DNA of 64,000 nt, taken from Daphnia pulex (Eukaryota; Arthropoda; Branchiopoda; Diplostraca; Daphniidae). Location: assembly GCF_021134715.1 (NCBI RefSeq), contig NC_060018.1, forward strand, positions 4,667,501 to 4,731,500, in the 5' to 3' direction. Positions 24,101-36,217 of the stretch are shown piece by piece (position 1 is the first letter of the stretch; every line of letters begins with the position of its first letter). The notes below the pieces were generated by a model. The model worked only from the letters and a program-made list of their open reading frames with translations, searched no databases and was not told where the DNA came from. Made by a program: the position numbers and the translations under genes.

Positions 24101-24543
24101 TTATTCAGATCTAAACAACATTTGGCTAACAGATATTGACATTGTGGCGACTGAGTTCCTTTTGATTGCAGTAAACTTCTTGCTTGATTCGCTTTTCCTG
24201 ACCGATAGTAGCAAGTGGCCAGAAGATACAAGCTTTCCTCATTATTAACTGAAAGAAACATAAGATTTATGGAAAAATAACCTTTACAAATTAAGTATAC
24301 ACATAATACTTTCATCCTGAAGTTTCTCAGCAAGAAAAGTAGCATTCCAATAGTTGTAGTGATTAAGACAATGCCAGATAGCCGCCTGCATTTTAGAAAA
24401 ATTTAACCATTATTGAAAATGAACCAAAAACTGGCATACAAAGAAACCCCCTTCATTGTACACCCTAAATATATGCAATTTTTAGATCACTAAACATCAT
24501 TGATTAACATGTTACTAACCTGGACAGGTTCTTGTACCAACAT
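21173..24543 (-). CDS. CDC27: Anaphase-promoting complex subunit 3 (CDC27), TPR protein
   Basis: Twelve exons keep frame: 24543-24520, 24385-24310, 24248-24101, 24043-23603, 23512-23333, 23276-23150, 23075-22933, 22864-22418, 22350-21997, 21935-21614, 21549-21357, 21291-21173; about 857 residues (human 824). CDC27 is a TPR scaffold of the APC/C ubiquitin ligase that binds the IR tails of CDC20, CDH1 and APC10. The N-terminus MLVQEPVQAAIWHCLNHYNY and LLATCYYRSGKANQA match the family's dimerising TPRs; then a serine/proline-rich linker; then the C-terminal TPR superhelix with WCCAGNCLDLQKDREQALKF, AYTLLGHQYLALEETEKA, WYGMGIIYYKQERYSMAE and ALVYYLMGN. The final exon is acidic and low in complexity. 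It is head to head with the MPND gene. Confidence 0.96.
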
Positions 24544-25207
24544 GTTGACTAGTAATGAGTTAACATATGAAATCTATGAAGATATACAATCAAGTTTGAA
24601 TTCCCATGGACGGAAATCAATTTAAGTCAAAATAATTCCACCAAATTGCCGTCGGAGCTTACGTTTTAATGTAACACAAAGTTTTTTTTGCCCCTTCCTC
24701 TTTTTAACCAAACCGTTTCGAGTATCGCTGTATCGCCTTCACTAAGTATCGATCAATCTACGATATTCGATGAATTGATTCAAATCGTGATGCTTCAGTT
24801 TTGACATTTTTTGACATTTCAACGGTCAGTTTTATCAATCTTATTATTAAACCGCACTTGGACAATTTGCTTTCGAAATTGTCAACAAGTTATTTATTCA
24901 GGTAAATTTAAGTGTTGCAATGTATTAACTACTGTCATTTGGCCTAGATTGTTCGAAATAACGTGGTTGTAATTGTAATTATGGTACTGGAATAGGTAAA
25001 TCAGACGTTTTTTTAATAACAATTAATAAAAAAGGCGCGTAATTCTAAAATATGAATTTTTAGTTAAGTGTTTTTTAGTTCTTCTAATAGTCCTTTTTTC
25101 AATTAATCTACTTCAAATAAACAAATATTTTTCAAATTTAATTCTTTTTAGTTGTAAACCTTTTGTTTAGCAATATTAAAGCTGTGTTCTTAATACAGGG
25201 CATAAGC
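24544..25207. promoter_or_regulatory. Divergent promoter region between CDC27 and MPND
   Basis: Start codons of the two genes lie 664 bp apart and point away from each other, so this interval probably serves both. A splice donor-like GTAAAT near 24901 and an acceptor ending in CAG at 25196-25198, ten bases before the MPND ATG, suggest an intron in the MPND 5' UTR. No clear TATA box was seen. Confidence 0.5.
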
Positions 25208-27231
25208 ATGATTGAAGCATCAGAAGACTCAAGTATTAGTGATCAAGCAGATCCTCAAGAACAACAAAAGATCACATCAGTTAGTGTTGAACACACAAAT
25301 GAGCAATGTAACATGTCTGAAACCCACAATGCAACATTAGATCCTGAAATGGAAGGAGAGGTAATTAATTAATAATACTTTGTGCTATTAAAATTCCAAT
25401 GAATAACAATTTTATGACAAAAATTACAGGATAACATGGATGGCAATGAAGATGAAGAACTGAATGAGAAAAAGTCCAAAACTGCTGGTGGATTTACTGG
25501 TAGAGGAGTCACATTGCAAATGTTACTTGAAGATAACATCCTTCAACCAAAAGAAGGTGCTATGTCACTAGAGTACATGGTAAACATTATACGATATTTC
25601 TTTTAGATTTCTTATCTTCCAAGTTTAAAACTTCTATTCCCTATGTGAATTTATTTAGGGACAAAAATTTAATGGGGACTTACTGGCAGATGGAAAAATT
25701 TTTTCTGCTGAAGTTCAAGAAGTCTTTAGTTCACCCTCGGCGTGGGCCTTGCGCTGCAAAAAAATTGTTAATCCCGAACAGAAATATGGTTGTGGTTGGT
25801 CATCAGTAAGCATAAAATATGTTTAAATTCTCGTTATCAAGTTCAGTAAATTTAGTTCAGATTTTTAAATGATGTAGGTACGATATTGTGGCAGGCCTTT
25901 GGATGTATATAAAAACCAATGGATGCGTAAACGACGTTTAGAACAGGTTAGCGACAACTCGACTCCTGATGATTGTAATTTGTCCACTAATGAGCCTGTA
26001 CTGCTGGAACCTGAACCAGTAATTCAAATGAGTATGAAACAAACTGTCGGTGATCGACAAATTATAAAGCACGAAACGCTAGGAAACAGGACAAGTATCG
26101 AGTAAGTAGACAAAACAATTATTTTAAGTTTGGAGTTTGTTTCTAGTTTCTATTTCTTATTGTCGTTTCGTTACCAGGGATCCAAATTTGTTAGTTGAAG
26201 CCATATCGTTCGCAAATATAGGGAAACTTCAACCTTTTCTAATATCGTTAAACACGACTGCTCTTGTTGTAATGGACGTTCATTGCTCTCTAACGCGTTC
26301 AGAAGTTGTTGGATATTTAGCAGGCCAATGGGACATTAACACGAACAGTGAGTGCTAACTGATATGTTTAGAAAACACATACCCACAATAATTTGTGTGA
26401 TTCATTTTAGCACTCACGATTAAACAAGCGTTCCCTTGTTTAAATCGAGTTACGACTGATGATAAACGAGGCCAAGCTACCGAAATCAAAATCGCTCAAT
26501 CAATAGAGAGTGCTGGACTTTGCTTGGTAGGATGGTATCATAGCCACCCTTTATCACCGCCCACTCCAACTGTGCAAGATATTGATTCACAACTCGAGTA
26601 TCAATTAAAACTCAAAGGAACTGGTGATCAAGGTTACCGACCTTGCGTAGCGATGATTTCATGTAATGAAATATTCCTTACTATTATATGTTATCATTAC
26701 CTGTTCACTTTACTTTTTTATTCAGCACCGTTCCATCACGCGGAACCTAGCCAATCAACGTCGACCACTCACTTGACGTGCTACTGGGTGTCTCCTCCTA
26801 CCGAATCTCGACCACTTGAACTTGGACGTCCTATGGCCATGCAATACAACGTTGTGTATGACGCCACCGTCAAAGATGACGTAGTCCCTAAATTGGTAAG
26901 GCAAACTTTACTAGTTCTCTAATGACATTACAACCAATCTTTATTTAACATTTTGCTAAATTAGGAAGCTTGCCTTAAATTTTACCGTGATTCTCCTGAC
27001 CGCACAAATTTTGACGAAAACTGGTCTGATGAACTCACGATTCTGGATAAGTTGAAAGCGACTTTGAAGTCCAGCTTACAAAGCGAAGATGATGTGATTA
27101 TCGATTTGGTTGACACACTCAGCAACATGACCAAAGTGAAAACGAAAACAGATCTCACCGACGTAAAATCTCCTGCAGAACCTATAGACCCTGAACCCCA
27201 AAACAACCTAAAAGAAATCTCGTGTATGTGA
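25208..27231 (+). CDS. MPND: MPN domain-containing JAMM protein (MPND type)
   Basis: Eight exons keep frame: 25208-25360, 25430-25579, 25659-25805, 25878-26101, 26178-26347, 26411-26662, 26726-26895, 26965-27231; about 510 residues. Domains: acidic N-terminus; RAMA domain around residues 65-165 (TGRGVTLQMLLEDNILQP, SPSAWALRCKKIVNP); MPN domain with EVVGYLAGQWD and GWYHSHPLSPPTPTVQD (H325, H327, D338). MPND is a JAMM-family protein reported to act on methylated-DNA-linked chromatin or deubiquitination; its substrate is poorly settled. The zinc ligands are present, while the usual serine of HxHx7SxxD is threonine (T335), a mild change that may retain activity. The C-terminal tail is longer and charged. 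AATAAA follows near 27320. It is tail to tail with Derlin-1. Confidence 0.92.
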
Positions 27232-27475
27232 GACAAGAAAATCGCGAAATCTATGAATCGAGGTTTTTCTTTGCAAAATTCCAGCCATCTGGGAATCATG
27301 CGTACAAATAATACATATGAATAAAAGAGTGAGACAAATTTAGTAAATTTAAATTTCTCTTAAGATTAAAGGGATACATTTTCCAGAAATTGATGGGAGG
27401 AGGGACGATAATCGTTTCTTTAACATAAACACATCAAAACATTAGAATCGGGGTTTAATTTTGGCCATTGTGAGG

Positions 27476-28506
27476 CTAGTTTTGGCCACCCAAAACATTT
27501 CCACGTCCCCAGTCATAGCGTCGAGGACCTGCATCCTGTGCAGCTGCTCTAAACTCAGCCCTAGGTTGAGGTGCCGCGCCGAATCCTTGTACTCCGCTTC
27601 GTTGATTCGGAAAATATTTGTATCTGAAAGACGAAGTATTTAACATATTTGCTAAAGTTAAATAAATAAAATGGCGTGTTACAGGAATTGCGGAGTAGTT
27701 AAGAGCAAAGGACCACCAAATTCTTGAGGATACTGCATCGTGAGGAAAAAGTATAAATGTCCCACGACAATTCCAACAAGTTCCATGACTCCACTATTGT
27801 AGTAAAAGAATTTAGTATATCACAAATTACATTATTTGCAGTTTCTTTACCCTCCAGCAATGATCAAGTTAAATCCAAGCAAGACCCAAGGAAGATACAT
27901 TGCCTTGAACTGTGTTCCAAACCAGAAATTGACAATTGTGTCCTTATTTAGCTGACACCAAACATACAGTACACTCAGTACCATTGGATCCATCAAATAC
28001 TAGAAAAAAATTATTGTTATTGTAGTTATTATGAGGTCTTTTAGGAAGCAACATGTAGTCGGAATCAGGAAACCAAATACTTACAGGAAAATCAGCTAGG
28101 AGTCCAATTATGACACAGCAAATCCAGTTGAATAGCAACATGAAAAAGTAGTCAGCTTGTCGCCCATTGAACAGTCCAGTTTCAAGTTGAAGAGAATAGT
28201 TATACAAGAAATACAAGTTGATGAGAAAGTGAAATCCTGTTTTTGGTGTTATTGGATAATAAAATAATGCTGTTGCTGGTCTCCATATCTATTGAACAAT
28301 CAATTTAAGAATAAGAATGATGTTTTCTAAAATATTCAACTACAACATATTACATGGAATGATTCAAATATAGAATGGTAATCCAAGATAAGATATTTTG
28401 GACTCAAAATGGCAAATCTGCCAACTAGTGACAACGCAATAGTTAGTCCGAACCAATGCCTTGTGAAAATAGGCAAATTTTTGAACCAGCTGCTTAGCTC
28501 ACTCAT
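27476..28506 (-). CDS. DERL1: Derlin-1, ER-associated degradation rhomboid pseudoprotease
   Basis: Five exons keep frame: 28506-28354, 28288-28085, 27999-27851, 27793-27683, 27623-27476; about 254 residues (human 251). Derlins are inactive rhomboid-fold proteins of the ER membrane that form part of the HRD1 retrotranslocation channel with p97/VCP. Features: N-terminus MSELSSWFKNLPIFTRHWFG; the WR motif of derlins in IWRPATALFYYP; at least four hydrophobic helices (LINLYFLYNYSL, YFFMLLFNWICCVIIGLLADF, MVLSVLYVWC, LPWVLLGFNLIIAGGGVMELVGIVVGHLYFF); the GxxxG-type loop; and a C-terminus ending NVLGGQN after a glycine/proline-rich stretch, which fits the p97-binding tail. Signature residues argue for Derlin-1 rather than Derlin-2/3. 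Confidence 0.95.
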
Positions 28507-29394
28507 CTTTAAAAAGGTTTCAAGCCACTTTTCCAAATTATCTGAAAGGAAATGTATCAAAGAACAATGTGTATCTCAATCGAATTCAAGTCAAGATCAA
28601 ATCGAAGCAGACGAACACTTACGTGTCATTAGAGGATAAATACAAAACAAGGCCAAAACCCAAAATCAAATCGCACAGTCATCCCCTCCAATGCCATCTA
28701 TGAATCACCAATGGAAAAGAATAAAATAAAAATAAAAAAAAAAGGTTAGTATAATTAGAATGATGATAGGACTATTGATTTCTATTCAATAAAATTAATT
28801 CGCCAAGACCTTAGTGCTCGGCGCAGTTGAACCGAAACAGTTAATACACTACCAACGATAAAGAAAATCCTTAAAACGATTAGCGTTATGAGTATGACTG
28901 TTTTTCCTCATAATTTGTGTTTCTAAAGGCAGGAAAGCAAATGTGTGGTAGAAGACAGATTCCAGATTCGAAATGCATCCTGCAACGAGTCGAATAAAAA
29001 CTAATCATATTAATTTTAAAGGGAAAAAAAGAAGAATAACTATTTTACCACGCAAAGGAATCGTATGATACCGGGTTGTCGACAAAAACTTTCCTTATTA
29101 AACTGTACAAATTCTCAACACATGCTTAATCTGATGGCAACACAGATAAGTTACCATGTGTATTAAACTGGGAAGGAAGGAACAAATCATTGGGGAGGGG
29201 GGGGGGGACCTCGTTACGAGATTCTACGACAAAAGAAAATTTCCAAATACCAGACAAAGCAAAATTGTTTGAAAAAAAAAGGCACCAAAGGTATTAGTTA
29301 CAAATCACCCGATAGGACACTTTAGCAATAGAAATCAACAACAACAAAAATGATCAATGTCATAATTTTGAAGACAATAAGGCGTTTATTAGAA
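28507..29394. other. Intergenic region between Derlin-1 and DNAJC14
   Basis: Holds the Derlin-1 promoter/5' UTR and the DNAJC14 3' UTR. A run of ten or more G lies near 29197-29208. No extra gene was seen. Confidence 0.45.
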
Positions 29395-31796
29395 TCAACT
29401 TGATTTACGGCCACCTCCACTGCTCGGTTGCCCTTGGCCGGGAACTATACGGTACTGAACGCGATGAGAATTAGATTGCAAATGACGAAGATGTCCAGCC
29501 TAAATTTAAAAAATTTATTCCATTTAGACAAGACCTAATACTAATTTAATCAACAATCAAGACATAGAACAAACGAAGTAAAATACCTGACAATTTGCCC
29601 ATTCTGTGATATCATAAACGGCACCTTCCATGCAAGCGTAGTATTTAGAACGAAAGCCCATGTATCGTGATTCAGCCCATAGGTCCCCTTCGCGGGCGGA
29701 ATGATGAATTTTGCAATCCTATTAAAAAACAAAATGAATGAAAAAAGGAAATTTTTTATTTTCGCACTTTACATGTACCTGACAATATCGAGCAGCATAG
29801 CAAGGCCGATTAGTTTTCACTCTTCTGTGACGCTTGGCACAATTGGTGCACCGAATCGTGTTTGCGGCCTCGTCCATTTTGGCATGCAACCGTGAGAGTA
29901 GCTCGTTGAGCTCGGCCCAAGCAGATTCCATCTCGTCTGCTTCTTGTACTAATTGGTCGTAGTGGCTGCGTCGCTCTGGCTGACCAACCAATTCAAAGGC
30001 ATGCGCTAAGATTTTGAAGGCCTCTTCAGCTCCCCGTTGTCGATTTTTATCTGGGTGAACTAAAACAGCTTGTCGCTTGTAGTAACGTCGAATCTCTTCG
30101 TCGGAGCAATCTCGTCGAACACCTGAGAAATAAAATCTATAGCGAAAATGTCAATTAAATGTGAAGTCTACATCCAATTACCCAGGATGCTGTATGGATC
30201 TCTTCCTTTGCAAGCCAATAAACGATGCATAGCTTCTTCTCCGGTAGCAGGTAAAGGGATATTGGCATTTAAACCACCTAATGTGCTGCTTCCTTCGTCA
30301 GCTGATTTGCGTTGAAAAAATCGGAAAAATTCACGAATGGACGGCAACCAATTAGTTGTAACATATTGACGGCAAGTCCGTGTCTGAAATGATATCCATT
30401 CAGTGACCAAGAAACTTTTCTCCCACAAAACCGTGCGGCATTGCTGAAGTCCCACCCAAATCAAATTGCAACTCATCTGAATAACGTCAGCGCACAAGTT
30501 GTACAACCTGATGAAAAGAGAGGTGTCAATTAACATCAAATTCAAACAAGATATAAATAAATACGGATATTACCACAAGAAGAACCATCCACAGAAACGA
30601 GCAAGCTGTAATTTTAAAAGTAAAAGAAGAATTTGTGAATTTTATGAATGAAGGCAATGCCAAATGTAGGAGGAATATCCTTATTGATAGAAACCCACCT
30701 TAGGGAAATAGGCACGCGCAAGTGTTGCACTGGTGCTGGGAGGTGGGTTTCTTTTGGTTTGGCGTCGATTAGTTTTTTCACTGTCCTTTTCTTTTACTTT
30801 GATTTTAATCCTTTCATTCTTCTTTAGATCTTTCGTGCGAACTTCCACTGGAGTAACGGATTCATCGTCCGATGGTGGTAGCTCAAAAGAAGGACTATCA
30901 ATCAAAGACGGTCGGTTCTTTTTTTTAATTCCACCTAGATCTGTTTGAGACCGGACACTGCGTACCGATTCATTCACAGAATGCCAATTTTTCTCGCTCG
31001 GGCTTTTGGCATTGCCTTTCGTATTATTTCCAGATGCCAAATTGTTGTTTATTTTCAATGGTCTCTTCTGGTTAGTATTGACTTGGCTTCTGTGATTGTT
31101 TAAACCAGGTTTCACTGGGGGTGGTGTTGCTTTAGTAAAACTGGATGGTGTTTCTTGTTTTGGACTCAATAACTTTTCTTTATAAGTTTCTTTGCGAATT
31201 TCATTTTCCACTTTTGATTTCTTGGACAGCTCTTCACTCACATTGCCAGGGCTTTCACTTCTTGTTGCGAAAGTGAGAACATCTTTATAAGTGCGTTTAC
31301 TTTGAACTACTTCAGCAGGTTCTTCCTGCAGCAGTTCAGACTCGTATGTTGGTTCAGTAATATGTTGAACTTGCTCTTCCAACACGGGTCGAGTTTCTAG
31401 AAGGCTCAAGTTGGCAATTTCTAGGGGGCTACCTTGAAATGGGTTGTAAGTTCCAAAGTCACAGTAAGAGGGTATATCAGAATTGAATCTTCTTAAACAT
31501 CTTCCAGATGCTGCTGTATTATCAGCCAATAAATCATTGCCACTGAAAGTTCTTGAATATCCTTTTGGTCCTGATTCAAAGTCACTTGTATACATGTTTC
31601 GTGGGACTGAATATTGATGATCCACTTTCTGAAATGGGCTTTGATAACTTCCATAATGTGAGTAATTAGTTTGGGTTCCTTCAGCAGCATAGGGATGATT
31701 GAAGGCAGATTCTGGTGAGTAATAAACATAACTGTCAGAATCTTGCACTGGTTGCGCGTAATCATACTCCAGGTTTTCATCCTTTTGATGAGACAT
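29395..31796 (-). CDS. DNAJC14: DnaJ homologue subfamily C member 14 (ER membrane J protein)
   Basis: Six exons keep frame: 31796-30699, 30605-30574, 30507-30182, 30122-29779, 29718-29587, 29499-29395; about 678 residues (human 702). The long first exon codes a 366-residue hydrophilic, Ser/Pro/Lys-rich region starting MSHQKDENLEYDYAQPVQDS. A hydrophobic stretch (FCGWFFLWLYNLCADVIQM and NLIWVGLQQ) follows as membrane anchor. The J domain begins DPYSILG, contains HPDKN and extends to about QPERRSHYDQL; the HPD needed to stimulate Hsp70 is intact. After it comes the DNAJC14-specific cysteine module (CTNCAKRHRR, CYAARYCQDCKIHHSAREGDLWAES) and EGAVYDITEWANCQ. Known roles of the family are ER export of receptors and chaperoning. 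A 32-nt exon (30605-30574) is unusually small but in phase. Confidence 0.95.
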
Positions 31797-32334
31797 GGTT
31801 GATGACTTGATGTAAAGGACCTAAAATAAGCAAACAAAAGTTAACTGATTTTTTCTCATTTGGATTCCTTTCTTTTATTTAGTTCTTGACTGCTAACAAT
31901 GCCAACTTTTTTTGTTTACTTTATCGAAAGCGTTGTCTACTCGAAACTCGACTAATTTTGCATTATGGTGGTTAGCGCTGTTGTCAGTAGGCTACAAATC
32001 ATCCAATAAGCTACGTGATTATTTGGAGGTTAATATAAAAAGAAATTACATCTATTATTGCATTGAATTTCAATACAAAAAACTACGTACCGTTTATTTA
32101 GTCTTTCGTTTTAAACACGAGGTCCAGGAAGAGAAGGGCACTTGATTGTCTGCATTTTTTTTTCCTTCTTTAATTAAATTTGCCTAGAGGGCAAGTATTG
32201 ACGTCATTTTCAACAAGACAAGTTCTTTGAGTGCAGCACCATCAACGGATGTTATTTATAAAAATGCCTAAAGTGAACATTTAATTTGAGGTGGAAGGCT
32301 AGTGTAAATTCATTCGAATTTATGTAAATTTATG
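31797..32334. other. Intergenic region upstream of DNAJC14
   Basis: Probably contains the DNAJC14 promoter and 5' UTR; an acceptor-like CTAAAATAAG on the plus strand near 31820 may mark a 5' UTR intron. No other gene seen. Confidence 0.35.
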
Positions 32335-32348
32335 TAAACAAAAACAAT
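32335..32348. repeat. Target-site duplication of SINE, tail side
   Basis: TAAACAAAAACAAT, identical to 32702-32715. It flanks the tail end of the SINE. Confidence 0.85.
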
Positions 32349-32701
32349 TGGTATTGGTATTGGTATTTTTTGGTGCCGTCTGCTTTATTCACAGACTGGT
32401 CTTCTAATCTAGATGACCTTACGCACCGGCGATAGTAGATTGCTATGGTTTTTTGTTCGATGGCGTGAGCAGTGTAAGTGTTGTATTGTGTGGAAGGAGC
32501 CCCAAGGAGGGGGATGGAAGTACCATCATTGTGTACGATTTTTACTAACTAGTGCCCTGTGTAGGAAGAGATCTGTATTGTATGTGTAGTGGTAGTGCCC
32601 GGGTATGGGAGCAACTATGCTCACCAGGAGAGTCGAACTCAGGTCTCCGGTGCCCCCCGATCACCAAGAGACGCCTTATCCGACTCACCTACCCGCCCCC
32701 C
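32349..32701 (-). mobile_element. tRNA-derived SINE
   Basis: A 353-bp element inserted on the minus strand. Its head (minus strand, from 32701) resembles a tRNA: an A-box-like TAGGTGAGTCGG at 32691-32680 and a perfect-looking B box GAGTTCGACTC at 32640-32630, with about 40 bp between as in a long-armed tRNA. The body is non-coding and the 3' tail is a short repeat of ATACCA (seen on the plus strand as GGTATT repeated at 32349-32368). Flanked by an exact 14-bp direct repeat (32335-32348 and 32702-32715), the hallmark of LINE-mediated insertion. The head and target duplication are well preserved, so the insertion is not very old. Confidence 0.85.
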
Positions 32702-32715
32702 TAAACAAAAACAAT
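32702..32715. repeat. Target-site duplication of SINE, head side
   Basis: TAAACAAAAACAAT, exact copy of 32335-32348. Confidence 0.85.
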
Positions 32716-33691
32716 GCCGCGACCTTAATAAACAAACAAGAAAGTGTGCTTTTACACTCTCAAGCAAGGCAATCAGGAATCAGATGACGCAAATATTTAA
32801 CGAATTCAAATTACATTTTAAAATTAATTTCTTTAAATAACCTGATTAAGCACCCATAGTAGATTAACATATGCCAAGTATAGAGTTGAATCAGCAATTG
32901 CATAGTAGAAGTTTCGAACCTCTAAGGAATTTTTAATAATTTAGGAATTAAGGGCTGTATTGACAGAGAGCTGAAGTAGGTAACGCCTTTTATTACAATA
33001 AGGACGGGACGCCACAAAATATCTATAGGGCCATTTTGGTAACCGTATAAACGATACGCTAATATTAAAAATAGAATTTCTTGAATTGTTTAATGGCGTA
33101 TATAATGGCAGGTATAAAAGAATGCCATAAAACATGTTGCTTTAGCCCCAATTTCAATAAAGAGACTGGGAAAAAAGTAAACCAAAAAATACAAAATAAC
33201 AAACTCACGTAGAACGAAACTGAACACTTTTATCCTTTTCAGCGCAGCGAAAGTGGTATTTTTTTTTTATAAAGGCATTGGTGACTTTGTTAGTGCGTAT
33301 TGTAATGTTTTGTTACACAATCATGTACCACATTTGGAGACTTTTCAGCAGAAGAACAACCTTACAGAAGGAATGAAACGGAAAAAAAAAACAAGAAAAT
33401 AAATAAGAACCCAAACAAATATGAAAAAAAAAGTATTTGGAATTAAAGATCCCAGCGGAGTTTTATCTAATATTTTTGAAGAACTACATTAAGGCCCAAA
33501 AAATAAAGATTAAGGAAAATAAAGGCACATGAAGAGTGTGAAATCTGGTAGTTTTGAAAACACTGGTTGGTATACATATCTAACTTGTCCCATGAAAGAG
33601 ATTAAGTTATAGACACATATTTTTTACTCTTTTTTTTAGGGTTTCCATCGTTTAGTTTCGCCTAACATAAACGTTTGCGTCATTTTCAGAA
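32716..33691. other. Intergenic region downstream of CLIC
   Basis: AT-rich, with no coding frame of interest. The part near 33690 should be the CLIC 3' UTR. Confidence 0.4.
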
Positions 33692-36217
33692 TCACGGCCG
33701 GATGTTATCAGGGATCGACGTAGTGTAAGTCGGTGTCTCCAATTCCTCATGTTTCTTCATTTTCGTTCCCTAGGAAACAAATCAATAATATTTTAAGCCA
33801 GTTGCAATTGAACAGACTTTTGGAGCATACCTGTTGCAGCTTGTAGTGGTTGATGATATCCTGGTCGGCAGGACAAGACTGAAATTTAAATTAATAAATG
33901 AAATTTCATGAAAAATTACGAAATGTTGAGAAACCTTTTAAAAATCACGTACCTGGGTGAACGCATCCAAATGATACATGTGATGCATGTAGCGCCACAA
34001 ATTAGCCAAGTCCGTTGGAATATCAAACTCCATAAAGTACTTTCCTAATAATACGATAAACAATGTCATCAAGCAGTAAAAAAAATTTTCAAGCAGTGCA
34101 ATGTTCTACTAACCTGCTACTCGAATATGTTGCAAACGAGGCATTAATTCACAATCAAAGCAACAAAGAGTGTCTCCTGTTAGGAACCGGTTCCCCCGCT
34201 TACCCAAATGCTCATCAATTTTACTCAATTGAGACAAAAGGGCGTTCTTCGACGCTTCCTCTTTCTTCAGCAACATCAACTTGAATTTCTATTTAACACA
34301 AAATTTGATTTGATTTGTATCGATTTCAACATTAGGGGTAAAACCTTACGCTGTAAACGTTTTCAATACGGGTAGCTACGTCTTTATCTTGAACAAAGAG
34401 ATTGTGACCGCCTGGAACATTTTTCATGATGTGTCGTTCAATCTTCTCATTCTCAAGGACAGCAAGTCCGTTATCTATCAAGATTGGTGGTGGTGTGGCT
34501 TCAAAGTTGGTTCGGAAGTCGGGTGGGGGCTTCAGCATATCAACCGTTGTTACTTTTAAGCTGATAGTTTTAAGTTCTGCCAGTAAATACAAGTCCATGA
34601 AATATTCCTGGCAAAACAAGCAAGCTCCTTTGCGGCGACCGTCTATTGTGGAGGCCTGTATGGTGTCATAAATAAACAAATTTAGTACAGTAGGACGGCT
34701 TTATGAATAGTGAAATGACAGTTGACGTCATCAGGACCTTTCAATATCACACTTATTTGTGTACATTTCTCATTTCTATTTGAGTATTTGTTTCCTATTT
34801 ACATCTACCCCGGGAAATTCCACGAATAGCGCCTCGCCTCCACTTTGACTGCTACTTCCGGATAACATGACGCACTGCAATTGGCCAACTAAAAAAGTTG
34901 ACCCACGCAATGTCACGAAGAGAATTCTTGTTCTGTACTGAATCACAATGACGAGTGCACATTTTATGCTAGGAATTCAGATATATACAGTAGGCGAACG
35001 ACGATTATAGGGATTCGTCAGCTACAGAAGTAATACTGTGTTAACTTAGCGCAGGACTCATTAAATGAGGACACATGAGGGGAAAGACATGCCACTGACA
35101 AGTAAATGTTATCGGTCAGAAAAATAAAAACTAGGGTCTACGGAACTCGCTAAGTGCAATCAACCCCTGTTAGATATAACAAAGGTATTAGTTGCTATGA
35201 GAACCACACAAATCAACAACTAAATAATAATTTGGTTTGTGAATTTTAGAAGAACTTTTTTAACGTCCTAAACACACTGTCATAGCAAACAAAACTTTGA
35301 TTTTATGAGCAAACAGTCAAGCCTATGCGAGGGTTGGTTGAACTGCATAACAAACAGCGCCCACGGCAGCAAGAATATGTAAAAATAGGCCATCCTCTAT
35401 GAGGTCAGCATCACACACACACAACGTCAATGCAATCCACAAAGCGTCCCGTTTCCTTTTATTTTTTACTTCTATACAGCCCTCATCACATGGCAGGTGT
35501 AAAAAATTTTCTTTACTAGTACCGAAATGTTCCTATTTTCAAGCTGCAGAAAAATTACTGATCAAAATGCATCGTCAGGCTCTATGTTGTTGTTGTTACT
35601 TTAGGGCACAGGGGAGTGGAAAGGGGAAATGCTGTAGGTACCGGAAACCTAGTTTGACTAGAGGTCGAGAGCCAGTTGTAAATTCCTGGCTTTATATCGG
35701 TAATACCGAGGCCCTGCTTACGATCCTACAGCAAATATTTGTAAGAAACGAACCGTCTTTTACTACACAACATTGTACGCGCCCAACTAACATTTCGAAA
35801 TGTTATGGCACCAACCAAAAGGATGATAAGAGAATACTCGCCTAATCTTCGACAAACGAAAAAACACGTACGTCAGAGAAGAGTTTTAGGTTTAGCACAC
35901 AATAAGACTTATCAAATGTTGGGAACAACTTCTTTCCTTGTTTGACGAAATTCACAACAATTTTGGGAGACAATCCTGACAAATTGCTGTTGTGACAGTA
36001 ACATAGCAGGCAAATCCACCCAAGAACATATCACGGAATGTTTGCACGATTTGGGCGTGAAGCTTGCTGGCCTAATGCCGAAATTATTTGGGACGCGACT
36101 TGGTTACTATACAGTGAGATTCGCGTCATTCAATCAGTTTACACCATTACTCACTTTGATGATGAGCTCGATTTCGGGGATGTCTCCTTGGCTATTCCCG
36201 TTGGCGCTGTCGGACAT
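33692..36217 (-). CDS. Clic: Chloride intracellular channel protein (CLIC), GST-fold
   Basis: Six exons keep frame: 36217-36155, 34655-34350, 34288-34114, 34044-33953, 33878-33831, 33769-33692; about 253 residues. Metazoan CLICs are metamorphic glutathione-S-transferase-fold proteins, soluble or membrane-inserted, linked to ion flux, tubulogenesis and redox. Exon 1 codes MSDSANGNSQGDIPEIELIIK; exon 2 opens with ASTIDGRRKGACLFCQEYFM, holding the thioredoxin-like CxxC, and LKVTTVDMLKPPPDF, almost the same as the insect protein. Then NALLSQLSKIDEHLG, RFLTGDTLCCFDCELMPRLQHIRVAGKYF and the C-terminal LWRYMHHMYHLDAFTQSCPADQDII. Intron 1 is 1.5 kb, long for this locus, and may carry regulatory sequence. 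It is head to head with the FANCG-like gene. Confidence 0.96.

Noticed and set aside
32630-32701. Functional tRNA gene
   Set aside because: A and B boxes are present, but the segment lacks a clean acceptor stem and cloverleaf, continues into a SINE body with tail, and is flanked by target duplications.
32589-32840. Frames of 60-83 codons over the SINE head
   Set aside because: They fall on the tRNA-like part of the SINE and have no protein similarity.
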